Positions 14,490-23,267 are shown, counted from the stretch's first letter. The stretch: DNA of 34,543 bases from Clostridiales bacterium UBA4696 (GCA_002404795.1 DHKK01000065.1:21916-56458); one strand, 5' to 3'. The notes: generated from the sequence alone by a model not told the origin. Translations and numbers: made by a program.

Positions 14490-15473
14490 TCAGTTGTCGA
14501 TGCCCGTCATCGCCTGCAGCACCTCGTACTGCTGTTCGTTGAGCCCCTTCTTCATGGAAAGACCCTCGGTGATATCGATGTCGACCATCTGACCAGCCCG
14601 CGCGCAGATGACGCGGTTCGTCTTGCCGTCGGCCAGCGTCTTGACGGCGTGATAGCCCATGCGGCTGGCCATGACGCGGTCGCGCGCCGACGGTGTGCCG
14701 CCGCGCTGGATATGACCGAGGATGGTCACGCGGGGATCAAGCCCCAGCTCCTCATGGATCCCCTTGCCGATCTCGATCGCGCTGCCCGCGCCCTCGGCCA
14801 CGATGATCATGAAGTGCGTGTTGCCGGCCAGACGCGCCTGGCGGATCCGGTCGATGACGTCCCGGTCAAAATCGACCGGCTTTTCCGGCACCAGAACGGC
14901 CGTCGCGCCCGTAGCCAGACCGACATAGAGCGCCAGATGGCCCGCGTTGCGGCCCATGACCTCGACCACGGAGCAGCGCTCGTGGGACTGCATCGTATCG
15001 CGCAGCCGGTCAATGGCCTCCACGGCCGTATTGGCGGCGGTATCGTAGCCGATTGTGTAATCCGTGCAGACGATATCATTGTCGATGGTCGCCGGGACGC
15101 CGACGACGGAGATGCCCTGCTTGGCCAGCTCCACCAGACCGCGGAACGAGCCGTCGCCGCCGATGGAGACGATTCCGTCCAGCCCCAGCAGCTTGCAGGT
15201 CGCTGCGGCCTTTTTCTGGCCCTCCAGCGTGCGGAATTCGTCACTGCGGGCGGTGTAGAGCATGGTGCCGCCGCGGTTGATGATGTGCGCGACGTTGTCA
15301 TTCTGCAGGACGGTGAAATCTCCGTTGATCAGGCCGTTGTAGCCGCGGCGGATGCCGACGCACTCGATGCCCATATACGTGCAGGCACGGACGACGGAGC
15401 GGATGGCCGCGTTCATGCCGGGCGCATCGCCGCCGGAGGTCAGCACACCGATCCGTTTGACTGCATTTGCCAT
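14490..15473 (-). CDS. pfkA: ATP-dependent 6-phosphofructokinase
   Basis: Phosphorylates fructose 6-phosphate to the 1,6-bisphosphate in glycolysis. The 327 residues match bacterial PfkA. The nucleotide loop is GVLTSGGDAPGMNAAIR, and GGDGSFRG has Gly at the position that favours ATP over pyrophosphate. The catalytic aspartates are in PATIDNDIVCTDYTIG, followed by EVMGRNAGHLAL and LGHIQRGGTPSARDR. In PATIDND an Ala replaces the Gly of the E. coli PGTIDND motif (Lys in pyrophosphate enzymes), a small deviation at the specificity position. The ATG at 15473 has AAGGAAG about 8 bases before it. Monocistronic, with its own promoter and the shared terminator. Confidence 0.95.
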   Translation of the reverse strand: MANAVKRIGVLTSGGDAPGMNAAIRSVVRACTYMGIECVGIRRGYNGLINGDFTVLQNDNVAHIINRGGTMLYTARSDEFRTLEGQKKAAATCKLLGLDGIVSIGGDGSFRGLVELAKQGISVVGVPATIDNDIVCTDYTIGYDTAANTAVEAIDRLRDTMQSHERCSVVEVMGRNAGHLALYVGLATGATAVLVPEKPVDFDRDVIDRIRQARLAGNTHFMIIVAEGAGSAIEIGKGIHEELGLDPRVTILGHIQRGGTPSARDRVMASRMGYHAVKTLADGKTNRVICARAGQMVDIDITEGLSMKKGLNEQQYEVLQAMTGIDN

Positions 15474-15505
15474 GGTATAGCTTCCTTTCAAATTTAATTT
15501 TTCCC

Positions 15506-15534
15506 ATCATACCGCACTTTAAAAAAAATGTAAA
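15506..15534 (-). promoter_or_regulatory. sigma-A promoter of pfkA
   Basis: On the minus strand TTTACA (15534-15529) and TATGAT (15511-15506) with a 17-base, T-rich spacer. Confidence 0.75.
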
Positions 15535-15636
15535 CAGGCATTTGCACGAAATAGCCGAATTTTTATGCCCGCTGTACGCAGGGTTACAGGGTTTTGAAAT
15601 CTTCAGGAAAAATTTATGTTTTCTTCCGCGCGGGTG

Positions 15637-15645
15637 TGCTATACT
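15637..15645 (+). promoter_or_regulatory. extended -10 promoter of the MoxR/DUF58/transglutaminase operon
   Basis: TGC followed by TATACT (15640-15645) forms an extended -10 element 41 bases before the MoxR start. No good -35 is present. Confidence 0.55.
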
Positions 15646-15685
15646 TTATTTATTACCATCTCCACGCGAAAAAGGAGGCAGAGGC

Positions 15686-16612
15686 TTGAATCAGACAAGC
15701 AGAATTCTGGAAGAAGTCAAAAAAGCGGTATGCGGCAAGGACCGCGTTCTGGTCTGGGTGCTGACGGTGCTGCTGGCCCGGGGCCATGTGCTGCTCGAGG
15801 ATATCCCCGGCGTCGGCAAGACGACCATGGCGCTGGCGTTTTCCCGCGCGTTGGGGCTCGATTACGGGCGCGTGCAGTTTACGCCGGACGTGCTGCCGTC
15901 CGATATCACCGGCTATTCCGTCTATCAGAAGGAGAGCGGCAAGCTCGTCTATCAGCCCGGCGCGGTGCTCTGCAATCTGTTCCTCGCGGATGAGCTCAAC
16001 CGGGCGACGTCCCGCACGCAGTCTGCACTGCTCGAGGCCATGGAGGAGGGGCAGGTCACTGTTGACGGCGTCAGCCATCCGATCCCGCAGCCGTTTATCG
16101 TCTTTGCCACGCAGAATCCGACAGGCGCCGCCGGCACGCAGCTGCTGCCGGATTCACAGATGGACCGCTTTACGGTCCGGCTGTCCATCGGCTATCCGGA
16201 GCCGGCGGACGAATGCAGCATGGTGCTCGCACGGCAGGGCGTCAACCCGCTGCAGACGGTCGGACAGGTCCTGTCCCGGCAGGAGCTCGTTGCCATGCAG
16301 GATGAGGCCGCCGCAGTTTACATCAAAAAAGAGCTGGTAGAGTATATCGTCGCCCTGATCGGCGCGACGCGCGGCCATCCGCTGATCCTGCGCGGCGCGA
16401 GCCCGCGCGCGACGCTGTCGCTGACCGCCATGGCCAAGGCTGTGGCCTACGTCCAGCGGCGGGACTATGTCGTGCCGAAGGACATTCAGGTCACGTTCCC
16501 GCAGGTCATCGCGCACCGTCTGCTGCTGGCCCCGGAGGCGGACGCGCGGCAGATCGGCCCGGAGCAGATCCTTGCGGAGATCCTGCGCCAGGTCCCGGCC
16601 CCCAGGCTGTGA
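15686..16612 (+). CDS. MoxR-family AAA+ ATPase
   Basis: A 308-residue AAA+ ATPase of the MoxR group, thought to act as a chaperone-like remodeller for neighbouring proteins. Walker A is IPGVGKTTMA (about 40-49) and Walker B is LFLADELNRA with D102 and E103. Family blocks FTPDVLPSDITG, EAMEEGQVTVDG and FATQNP (sensor 1) are present, then PDSQMDRF (arginine finger) and SPRATLSL. The start is a TTG at 15686, seven bases after a perfect AAAGGAGG; the frame is open further upstream but has no ribosome site. It lies three bases before the DUF58 gene in the conserved MoxR, DUF58, TgpA-like order (compare B. subtilis yeaC-yeaD-yebA). Confidence 0.93.
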   Translation: MNQTSRILEEVKKAVCGKDRVLVWVLTVLLARGHVLLEDIPGVGKTTMALAFSRALGLDYGRVQFTPDVLPSDITGYSVYQKESGKLVYQPGAVLCNLFLADELNRATSRTQSALLEAMEEGQVTVDGVSHPIPQPFIVFATQNPTGAAGTQLLPDSQMDRFTVRLSIGYPEPADECSMVLARQGVNPLQTVGQVLSRQELVAMQDEAAAVYIKKELVEYIVALIGATRGHPLILRGASPRATLSLTAMAKAVAYVQRRDYVVPKDIQVTFPQVIAHRLLLAPEADARQIGPEQILAEILRQVPAPRL

Positions 16613-16615
16613 GCG

Positions 16616-17590
16616 ATGGCCAGAAACCGGATCTTTTACGGGCTGTTCTTGCTGGCAGCCGTGGTATTTCACAGCTTTTATACCGGCTGGTTTTCCTTCT
16701 TCCTGCTCCTGTTTTCGGTGCTGCTGCCGGTTTTCTCGCTGCTCGTCAGCCTCCCGGCCATGCTCCGCGCCGCCTATACGCCGCAGCTGCCGCTGCGCTG
16801 CTTCTGCGGGCAGGACGCGCAGTTCACGCTCCAGCCCTCGTCCGTCTCCCGCCTGCCGGTCAGCTGCTGCAGGCTGCATCTGCTGGTCTGTGACGCCGTG
16901 GGCGGCACGCAGCAGGCCGAATGGCTGACCCTTGCAGGGACGCTTCGCTTCTCCCTGCGCGTCGATACGCGCCACGCGGGCCAGCAGACCTTCCACGTCG
17001 ACCGGGCGCGGGTCTATGACGCGCTGGGGCTCGTCGGTCTGCCGCTGCAGCTGCCGGATACGTGCAGCATCGCGGTCGAGCCGGAGCCGCAGGAACCCGC
17101 GGGGCTGCCGAACCTCAGCCAGTTCCAATACCGTTCCTATCATCCGAAGCCGGGCGGCGGCTTTTCCGAGATCCACGATCTGCGCGAATACCGCCCGGGC
17201 GACAGTCTGCATGAGATCCATTGGAAGCTCTCAGCCAAGACGGACAAGCTGATCGTCCGCGAGGCAGAGGAGCCGGACCGCGGGCTGATCGTCCTGAGCT
17301 TTGATTTTTCCGGCAGCCGGGCGCAGCTCGACAGTACGCTGCGGCAGCTTCTGTGGCTGTCCGGCTGGCTGACGGACAGGGAAGTCGTCCACCAGATCGA
17401 CTGGCTCGACCCCGATACCCTCGAGCCGCAGACGAAGCAGATCCGCACGCCGCAGGACCTGCAGGAGCTGCTCCGAGCGCTACTGCAGACCCACCTGACC
17501 GGCGATACGCCGACGATCGCGCAGCGGCTGTATCCGAATGCGGACTGGCGCTATCACATCCAGCCGGCCGCGCAGGAGGTGCCTGTATGA
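16616..17590 (+). CDS. DUF58 domain membrane-anchored protein
   Basis: A 324-residue protein with two adjoining N-terminal hydrophobic helices (about 8-45) and a soluble part ending in the DUF58 signature REYRPGDSLHEIHWKLSAKTDKLIVREAEEP (about 200-230, quoted in two overlapping pieces: REYRPGDSLHEIHWK and SAKTDKLIVREAEEP). The segment after it resembles a von Willebrand A-like fold (LIVLSFDFSGS). DUF58 proteins accompany MoxR ATPases and are suspected clients; their function is unclear. No strong ribosome site precedes the ATG, and the three-base gap to the MoxR stop suggests translational coupling. Its stop overlaps the next start (ATGA). Confidence 0.88.
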   Translation: MARNRIFYGLFLLAAVVFHSFYTGWFSFFLLLFSVLLPVFSLLVSLPAMLRAAYTPQLPLRCFCGQDAQFTLQPSSVSRLPVSCCRLHLLVCDAVGGTQQAEWLTLAGTLRFSLRVDTRHAGQQTFHVDRARVYDALGLVGLPLQLPDTCSIAVEPEPQEPAGLPNLSQFQYRSYHPKPGGGFSEIHDLREYRPGDSLHEIHWKLSAKTDKLIVREAEEPDRGLIVLSFDFSGSRAQLDSTLRQLLWLSGWLTDREVVHQIDWLDPDTLEPQTKQIRTPQDLQELLRALLQTHLTGDTPTIAQRLYPNADWRYHIQPAAQEVPV

Positions 17591-19752
17591 GACCATCCAG
17601 ATACGCGTTTCCGGCCGCGCTGCTCTGCGCCGCGGGACTATCTATCGGGCTGTGCTTCTGCGTGATCACGTCGTTTGCCGTCCCGGTCGACCCGGTGCGG
17701 CTGCTGCTTGCGTGTTTCCTCGCGGCAGCGCTGTTTTCCGCGGTGTTTCTGCTGAAAAAGAGCTGGATCTGGCTGCTCGCGGTCCTGCTTCTGGCAGGGG
17801 CGGGCGGATGTCTGCTCCGCGCGGAGCTGCGGCAGAGCCTTTCCGCGCTCGTCTATGCCGTCAGCAGCAACTACGCCGAGGCGATCCCCGGCCTGCAGGC
17901 CGTCAGCCTGACGGAAGACATCTCCGGCCTCGATGCGACGCTGGTCCTGATCCTGATCGCCGCGCTCTACGCGCTGCTATGCAGCTGGACCGTCATGCGC
18001 GGGGAGCATCTGGCCTATCTGCTGGTATCCGTGCTGCCGGTGCTGGTTTTGTGCCTGGTCATTTTGCAGACGCCGCCGGCCGCCTGGGCGATCCTGCTCG
18101 TGGTTGGTGTCCTGGCGCTGCTGCTGCTCAGCCAGCTGCTGCGCGCGCGGCAGGAGAGCGAGGGCAACCGGCTCGCCCTGCTGCTGGCTGTGCCGCTGGC
18201 GCTGCTGGTCGGGCTGCTGGCCGTCCTGTTCCCGGCAAAGACATACGAGCGTGCGAAGTGGTCGGATTCTCTGCAACAGACGCTTGCGGATGCGGCGGAC
18301 AAGCTCACGCTCTTCCGCCGCGACGCGCAGACCGGGCAGGTGCGCTTCACCTCGCCGATCAGCCCCAGCACGCTCGGCAGCTACCTCTGGGATTCGAGCG
18401 TCACAGGCGTCAACCTCAACCGCGTCGGCCCGCAGCGGCAGTACGGCCGTTCTGTAATGCGGGTCAAATCGGAGGTCAGCGGCCTGACGCATCTGCGCGG
18501 CGATTCGCTGGCGATCTATGAGAATAACCGCTGGAAGGCACTTCCTTCCAGCAGCTACGACGGTGTGGACGGCGCGCAGGATGCTCTGACGGTAGGAGCA
18601 GGCTCCGTTTCCGATTGGCCTGATATGCAGATCGAGACGGACATGAAGTCCGGGATCTACTACACGCCGTATTATCCAGTCTATTTGCCGGACGATGCCG
18701 AAGCATACTATGACGCGTACTTCAAAAATCCATCGCAGGAGACGTCTTATACCATCTCGTACACGAATCAGCGTGACGTTCTGTACAGCGACACCTACAA
18801 AGCCTTTGTACATGAGACCTATACCCAAGTACCGGATGAGACGCGGCAGGCGCTTGCCGATATCCTGCAGCAGCTTGACGCGCAGCCGGGCGACGATCCG
18901 CATCGGATCCTTGCCGCTGTGCAGAGCTATGTATCGTCCAGCGCGCAGTATGATCTGAATACGCCCGCCGTGCCGGATGGGGAGGACTTTGTCTCCTGGT
19001 TCCTGCACGAGAGTGAAACGGGCTACTGTGTCCATTTTGCGACCGCAGCGGCGATCCTGCTGCGGTGCATGGATGTCCCGGCCCGCTATGTGACTGGTTT
19101 TTCTGCGAATGTGACCGCCGGAAGCTGGACGACCGTAACGACCGATGACGCGCACGCCTGGGTGGAATACTATGTCGACGGTCTCGGCTGGTACGTGCTC
19201 GACCCGACGCCCGCTGTGCAGGACTCTCACATTCTTACCCTGCAGCCAGATAATTCGTCGGAAACCGATCCGGCCCCGACGCAGGGGGAAGACCAAGTTC
19301 AGCCCTCGGAGACACCGACTACAGAAACAACGCCGGATGCGCCGGAAGTTTCTCCGGAAACGTCTGATAAACCGACCGAAACAAACCAGGAGAGTTCAAA
19401 AGCATTCCATTTCTTCCGTTATCTCTGGCCAATTCTGGCCGCCGCCGCGGCGCTGCTGATCTGGCGGGCGCTGCTGTTCAGCATCCGCAGGGCTGCAATC
19501 GGGCAGGGCTCCGGCAATCGCCGCGCGGTCACGCTGTATCACCATATCTGCTGGCTGGCCAGAAGGACCAAAACGGAGGTCCCGGGAGAGTTTCTGGAGA
19601 TCGCCGAAAAGGCACGCTTCAGCCACCATAAGCTGAGCAGGGAAGAGCTGCAGCCGCTGCATGACCATGCGGACCAGCTGACCAGACAGCTGCTGGCCGA
19701 CAAGCGCTTCTGGCGGCAGTTCCTGTACCGTGTGATCTACGCGCTGGGATGA
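17587..19752 (+). CDS. TgpA-like transmembrane transglutaminase-domain protein
   Basis: A 721-residue membrane protein. About six hydrophobic helices fill residues 5-220. An extracytoplasmic region follows, then a transglutaminase core with the full triad: C481 in ETGYCVHFATAAAILLR, H523 in DDAHAWVEYY and D539 in WYVLDPTP. A Pro/Thr/Glu-rich linker (about 555-605) leads to one more helix (about 612-635) and a C-terminal cytoplasmic domain of about 85 residues. This is the DUF3488/TgpA-like architecture of the B. subtilis YebA protein. The triad suggests peptidase or transglutaminase chemistry on the cell surface; no substrate is known. It overlaps DUF58 by four bases and ends the operon, convergent with a glycosyltransferase gene. 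Confidence 0.9.
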   Translation: MRPSRYAFPAALLCAAGLSIGLCFCVITSFAVPVDPVRLLLACFLAAALFSAVFLLKKSWIWLLAVLLLAGAGGCLLRAELRQSLSALVYAVSSNYAEAIPGLQAVSLTEDISGLDATLVLILIAALYALLCSWTVMRGEHLAYLLVSVLPVLVLCLVILQTPPAAWAILLVVGVLALLLLSQLLRARQESEGNRLALLLAVPLALLVGLLAVLFPAKTYERAKWSDSLQQTLADAADKLTLFRRDAQTGQVRFTSPISPSTLGSYLWDSSVTGVNLNRVGPQRQYGRSVMRVKSEVSGLTHLRGDSLAIYENNRWKALPSSSYDGVDGAQDALTVGAGSVSDWPDMQIETDMKSGIYYTPYYPVYLPDDAEAYYDAYFKNPSQETSYTISYTNQRDVLYSDTYKAFVHETYTQVPDETRQALADILQQLDAQPGDDPHRILAAVQSYVSSSAQYDLNTPAVPDGEDFVSWFLHESETGYCVHFATAAAILLRCMDVPARYVTGFSANVTAGSWTTVTTDDAHAWVEYYVDGLGWYVLDPTPAVQDSHILTLQPDNSSETDPAPTQGEDQVQPSETPTTETTPDAPEVSPETSDKPTETNQESSKAFHFFRYLWPILAAAAALLIWRALLFSIRRAAIGQGSGNRRAVTLYHHICWLARRTKTEVPGEFLEIAEKARFSHHKLSREELQPLHDHADQLTRQLLADKRFWRQFLYRVIYALG

Positions 19753-19770
19753 TCGCCGCTTCAGGCGATC
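19751..19770. terminator. short hairpin at the convergent stop codons
   Basis: A 7-bp stem GATCGCC (19751-19757) with GGCGATC (19764-19770) overlaps both stop codons. Only three T's follow on the plus strand, so it is a weak terminator candidate. Confidence 0.4.
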
Positions 19771-20972
19771 TTTCCCCGGCGCAGATCGACCTCCGCGGCA
19801 AGCCGTACGCCGGAATGCCGGATCTCGTGCCAGATGGTCTGCGTTTTGAATAGAGCCAGCGTCTGCAGCGGCAGGAAGCAGGCCATGAACACAGGGTAGA
19901 GGAGCACCCCGCCCACCAGCTTCCGATCCAGCCGCCGTTCCAGCGCCAGCGCGGCGACAGCCGCAGCCAGACAGCCGGCATAAGCTGTCAGCAAACTGAC
20001 CGGCAGCCCCTGCAGGGACATGCTCTCGGCAAGCAGCGCCTCGAGCGCAAAAAAAGGCGTCAGCGCCTGCAGGAAGGGGAAGCTGAGCTGCAGGAGCCCG
20101 TCCAGACAGGTGAGGCTTGGCTGCCGCAGAAAATTTGTGAGCAGCTCCGGCAGCGTCAGGCGCGCTACCTGCAGAATGCCGCTCATCCAACGTCTGCGCT
20201 GTACGAGCGACGCGCGCCACGTGATGGGTTCTTCGTCATATGTAACCGCAGCTTCGCAGTAGCCAATCCGCACGCCGCGGCAAAGACAGGCCGCGTATAG
20301 CTCGGCGTCCTCCGTCAGCGTGCGGCAGGGGAACCCGCCCAGCTCCTCCAGCAGATCCCGTCGGATCGCAAAACCGGTGCCGATCACGCGGGCCGACAGG
20401 CCCACGGCCTCTCTCGCGCGGTTCAGAAAATGATTGGCGCTGCAGAAGTAGATCTCATAGCAGGCGCTGATCCTGGCCTGTGTCCGGTTTTTGGCGAGAA
20501 TGCGGCTCTTGGCGATCGCGGTACGGTCCAGCGCACGGTTCATTTCCGACAAAAACGCCGGATCCGCCTCATTATCCGCGTCAAACACGCAAAAAGCGTC
20601 ATAGTTCCGTGAGCTGCGCAGGAGCACGTTCGCCGCGGTGTGCAGCGCGGCCCCTTTGGAGCGGACGGAGGCAGGCATTTCCAGTACCTGGGCTCCGGCA
20701 CGCCGTGCGGCTTCCGCAGTGCGGTCGGTACAGTTGTTCGGGAGCACCCAGATGTCAACGAGCTCCGGGGGATAGTGCTGCGCCCGCAGGCTCTCGATCA
20801 GCCCTGTGATACAGCTTTCCTCATTTCTGGCCGCGATCAGGACCGCAAACCGCCGGAGTCTGCCAGAAGGCTCCGGCGTGCGCCGTCTGCACAGGCCAAA
20901 CAGCGACACCGCCAGAAAATATACGGAAAACACCTTGATAATCAGAAAAAACACAGTAATTGCCGCGTTCAT
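19761..20972 (-). CDS. family 2 glycosyltransferase, membrane-bound
   Basis: A 403-residue protein with one N-terminal helix (about 5-26), a cytoplasmic GT-A catalytic domain and three to four C-terminal helices (about 285-390). Catalytic features: FAVLIAARNEE (nucleotide binding), FDADNEAD (DxD-type metal site), TEDAELY (base region) and QRRRWMSG, the Q/RxxRW motif of processive or BcsA-like GT2 enzymes. The acceptor is unknown; such enzymes make surface polysaccharide, and the neighbours do not narrow this down. The ATG has AAGGAG at good spacing. It appears monocistronic, convergent with the transglutaminase operon. A TATACT at 21010-21005 could be its -10, with no good -35. Confidence 0.87.
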   Translation of the reverse strand: MNAAITVFFLIIKVFSVYFLAVSLFGLCRRRTPEPSGRLRRFAVLIAARNEESCITGLIESLRAQHYPPELVDIWVLPNNCTDRTAEAARRAGAQVLEMPASVRSKGAALHTAANVLLRSSRNYDAFCVFDADNEADPAFLSEMNRALDRTAIAKSRILAKNRTQARISACYEIYFCSANHFLNRAREAVGLSARVIGTGFAIRRDLLEELGGFPCRTLTEDAELYAACLCRGVRIGYCEAAVTYDEEPITWRASLVQRRRWMSGILQVARLTLPELLTNFLRQPSLTCLDGLLQLSFPFLQALTPFFALEALLAESMSLQGLPVSLLTAYAGCLAAAVAALALERRLDRKLVGGVLLYPVFMACFLPLQTLALFKTQTIWHEIRHSGVRLAAEVDLRRGKIA

Positions 20973-21189
20973 AAATTTTCTCCTTTGTGATTTCTTGCGC
21001 CTTCAGTATATCACGTCCGCCCGCAGCAGGACGGAAACATCCAATGAAGGAAACCTTAAGGTTTGATGAAGCACAGGACCCAACAGAAAAAAGCACCTTC
21101 GATCCAGCCCCCAGAAAGACCGAGCCCCAGAGGGGAGAGCCCCAGCCGCGGATGCTTGTCAGACCGATGCATGAGAGCTTTGTATGGTG
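20973..21189. other. intergenic stretch, only a perfect palindrome recognised
   Basis: Part of a 313-base gap between two divergent genes. It holds a perfect 14-base palindrome AAACCTTAAGGTTT at 21051-21064. A 48-codon frame from 21044 has no ribosome site and is not called. Nothing else was recognised. Confidence 0.55.
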
Positions 21190-21219
21190 AACGCAACAAA
21201 ATAAAGATTTTGTTGCGTT
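21190..21219 (+). repeat. perfect 13-bp inverted repeat over the -35 of the XerC-like gene
   Basis: The arm AACGCAACAAAAT (21190-21202) pairs exactly with 21207-21219 around the loop AAAG. The right arm contains the -35 hexamer of the promoter at 21213-21241. No T tract follows, so an operator is more likely than a terminator. Confidence 0.7.
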
Positions 21220-21241
21220 TAGAGCGGAGATGTGCTATCAT
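21213..21241 (+). promoter_or_regulatory. promoter of the XerC-like recombinase gene
   Basis: TTGCGT (21213-21218) and TATCAT (21236-21241), 17-base spacer, with TGC before the -10 (extended -10). Confidence 0.7.
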
Positions 21242-21285
21242 AAAGACAGCTGAGCCGCTGGATAGCGGCGAAAGGAGTTTTTAGG

Positions 21286-22272
21286 ATGCAGAGCTATGCT
21301 GAGTGCCCGCAGGTGCTGCGGGATTTTCTGTCGTATCATGAGTCGATCAAGGGCCAGTCCAGACGTACCGTCGAGGAATATCATCTGGATCTGCGGATGT
21401 TCTTTCGCTTCCTGACGCTGATGCGCCGGGAGCTGCCGTACAATACGCCGCTGGATTCCATCGATATCAAATGGATCGACTCAGCGGTTTTGAATACCGT
21501 CACATCGTCGGAGATCTTTGATTTCCTGTCCTACTTGACGAACGACCGTCAGAACCGCGAAGGCCCGAATGACGCCGGGATCGCGGCCGCTTCCCGCGCG
21601 CGCAAGCTTTCGGCGATCAAAGCGCTCTACAAGTATCTGACCGTCAGCACCAAGCAGATCGCAAACAACCCGGTCAAGGACATCGAGTTTCCCAAGATCC
21701 GCCGCAGCCTGCCAAAATACCTGACGTTGGAAGAATCTACCGCATTGCTGAAATCTGTCGACGGCCCGAACAAAAACCGGGATTTTGCCATCCTGATGCT
21801 GTTTCTCAACTGCGGGATCCGGCGCTCGGAGCTGGTCGGGCTGAATCTGACCGACGTCTACGAAGACCGCATCCGCGTTGTCGGCAAGGGCAACAAGGAA
21901 CGGATCGTCTATATGGGCTCGTCCTGCCGCAGGGCCATCGACCGGTATCTGGAAGAGCGGAACAACATCGTCCTCACGGACAACAAGGCGCTGTTCGGCT
22001 CCCGGGACAAAAACCGCATCAGCGTCTCCGCGGTCCACCGGCTGGTCAAGAAGCACCTGCTGGAATCCGGACTAGACGCGTCGCAGTTTTCCGCGCACAA
22101 GCTCCGCCACACAGCGGCAACACTGATGCTGGCCAACGGTGTCGACCTGAAAACGCTGCAGGAGGTCCTGGGACATGAAAACCTGAACACGACGCAGATC
22201 TACACCCACATCGAAAACACGGACAAGAAGATCGCCGCAGAGGCCAATCCCATCTCCAAGCTGAAATTATGA
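21286..22272 (+). CDS. xerC: tyrosine recombinase, XerC-like
   Basis: A 328-residue integrase-fold recombinase with an N-terminal SAM-like domain (about 8-125) and a catalytic domain with the full residue set: R179 (NCGIRRSEL), K201 (VGKGNKERIV), H271 and R274 (HKLRHTAATL), H297 (LGHENLNTT) and nucleophile Y306 (QIYTHI). It is somewhat longer than classical XerC (about 300) owing to an insertion near 45-70 and at 88-102. No phage genes surround it, so a chromosomal role (partner of XerD) is more likely than a phage integrase, but an independent recombinase cannot be excluded. The ATG has AAGGAG upstream; the promoter carries an inverted repeat. It ends in a strong terminator. Confidence 0.8.
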   Translation: MQSYAECPQVLRDFLSYHESIKGQSRRTVEEYHLDLRMFFRFLTLMRRELPYNTPLDSIDIKWIDSAVLNTVTSSEIFDFLSYLTNDRQNREGPNDAGIAAASRARKLSAIKALYKYLTVSTKQIANNPVKDIEFPKIRRSLPKYLTLEESTALLKSVDGPNKNRDFAILMLFLNCGIRRSELVGLNLTDVYEDRIRVVGKGNKERIVYMGSSCRRAIDRYLEERNNIVLTDNKALFGSRDKNRISVSAVHRLVKKHLLESGLDASQFSAHKLRHTAATLMLANGVDLKTLQEVLGHENLNTTQIYTHIENTDKKIAAEANPISKLKL

Positions 22273-22282
22273 TATAAAAAGA

Positions 22283-22329
22283 CGCAGACAGCGCACGGCC
22301 GAAGCTGTGCGCTGTCTGCGCAGTTTTTT
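22283..22329. terminator. terminator after the XerC-like gene
   Basis: A 14-bp perfect stem CGCAGACAGCGCAC (22283-22296) with 22307-22320, a 10-base loop and six T's at 22324-22329. On the minus strand the A's at 22276-22280 give the facing GNAT gene a T tract as well; the stop codon of that gene sits in the T run. Confidence 0.93.
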
Positions 22330-23260
22330 ATTCCATATGCGTGAAAGTCAGCCCTAAGCTGGTATTGAATCCCAGTGCCCGATACATCGCCTCGTCACAC
22401 GGGGCGCAGCATACCGTTAAGCTCGCGATCCCCTGCTCCTGGCACCAGCGCTGCGCCGCTTCTGCCAATTTTCGCGCAATGCCCTTGCCTCGGAAGGCGG
22501 GTTCAATATAGAAATCCTCATATACGCCTGTGTTTGCGCAGGAAAACGTCGAGTAGTATGCAGCAACGCTGCACATACCCACGGCGCGATAGCCGCGTTT
22601 GGCGATAAAAAACGTGATACTCCCCTCTTTGACGGCTTCTTGCAGCCGTTTCTGCTGGGAACTTGTAAGCACGTCTTCGCCGATCTCACGCTTGAAGCCA
22701 TTTTCCAGCTTCCACAGCTGCCAATCATCCGGGTCATCCAAAACCTCCACGGTAAACGGCACTGCATCCGCAGGCGGCAGGAGCATCAGCGGTTCTCCCC
22801 ACTCGTCAGCGCCGTTTTCAACGAAACCGACGCGTTTCCAGAACCGGAGGCGGCGTTCATCTCCGCCGTAGTTCAGCTCCGCATAGCGCGCGCCGCGCGC
22901 GTTTGCCCAGCTTAGAAGTGCATCGGCGCAGCTCCGGCCCGTTCCGCCGCCGCGGAACGCCGGGAAAATGCAAAATTCCAAAATGAAGCATTTCCCGTCC
23001 TCCGAGGTGAAGATCGCCGGCAGCGCAAAGCCGATGTCCTGCCTGTCCCGATGAAAGAACAGGTAATAGCAGCGGTCCTGCAGCCGGTCGTGCACGCGCT
23101 GGATCTGCGCACGGTATTCGGTATCGTCCAGAAAATGTTTGCGATTTTCGTCTTCCGGATCGGGAAAAATGTCCCGCATGTGGTAGGTGTGAAGCTGCTC
23201 CCAAAAGACTGCGATGTCGGCCTCGGTGATCGCTTCACGGATGGTGATCTGGTTTTTCAT
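22328..23260 (-). CDS. tandem GNAT acetyltransferase (two GNAT domains)
   Basis: A 310-residue protein made of two GNAT domains. The first (about 1-165) has FRGGGTGRSCADALL as acetyl-CoA loop after the strand CFILEFCIFPA; the second (about 172-310) has FRGKGIARKLAEAAQ after VYEDFYIEPA and ends with MYRALGFNTSLGLTFTHME. Twin-GNAT proteins include resistance enzymes, mycothiol synthase and uncharacterised detoxifying acetyltransferases; the substrate cannot be read from sequence. The ATG at 23260 has GGAGG seven bases ahead. Its leader of about 110 bases has a promoter, a 12-codon reading frame and a hairpin that can affect the ribosome site, which suggests inducible expression as known for some resistance genes. 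Confidence 0.85.
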   Translation of the reverse strand: MKNQITIREAITEADIAVFWEQLHTYHMRDIFPDPEDENRKHFLDDTEYRAQIQRVHDRLQDRCYYLFFHRDRQDIGFALPAIFTSEDGKCFILEFCIFPAFRGGGTGRSCADALLSWANARGARYAELNYGGDERRLRFWKRVGFVENGADEWGEPLMLLPPADAVPFTVEVLDDPDDWQLWKLENGFKREIGEDVLTSSQQKRLQEAVKEGSITFFIAKRGYRAVGMCSVAAYYSTFSCANTGVYEDFYIEPAFRGKGIARKLAEAAQRWCQEQGIASLTVCCAPCDEAMYRALGFNTSLGLTFTHME

Positions 23261-23267
23261 GTTGTTT

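Noticed and set aside
21044..21190. 48-codon plus-strand frame between the glycosyltransferase and the XerC-like gene
   Set aside because: No ribosome binding site, and the frame is low-complexity and Pro/Glu-rich; nothing supports translation.
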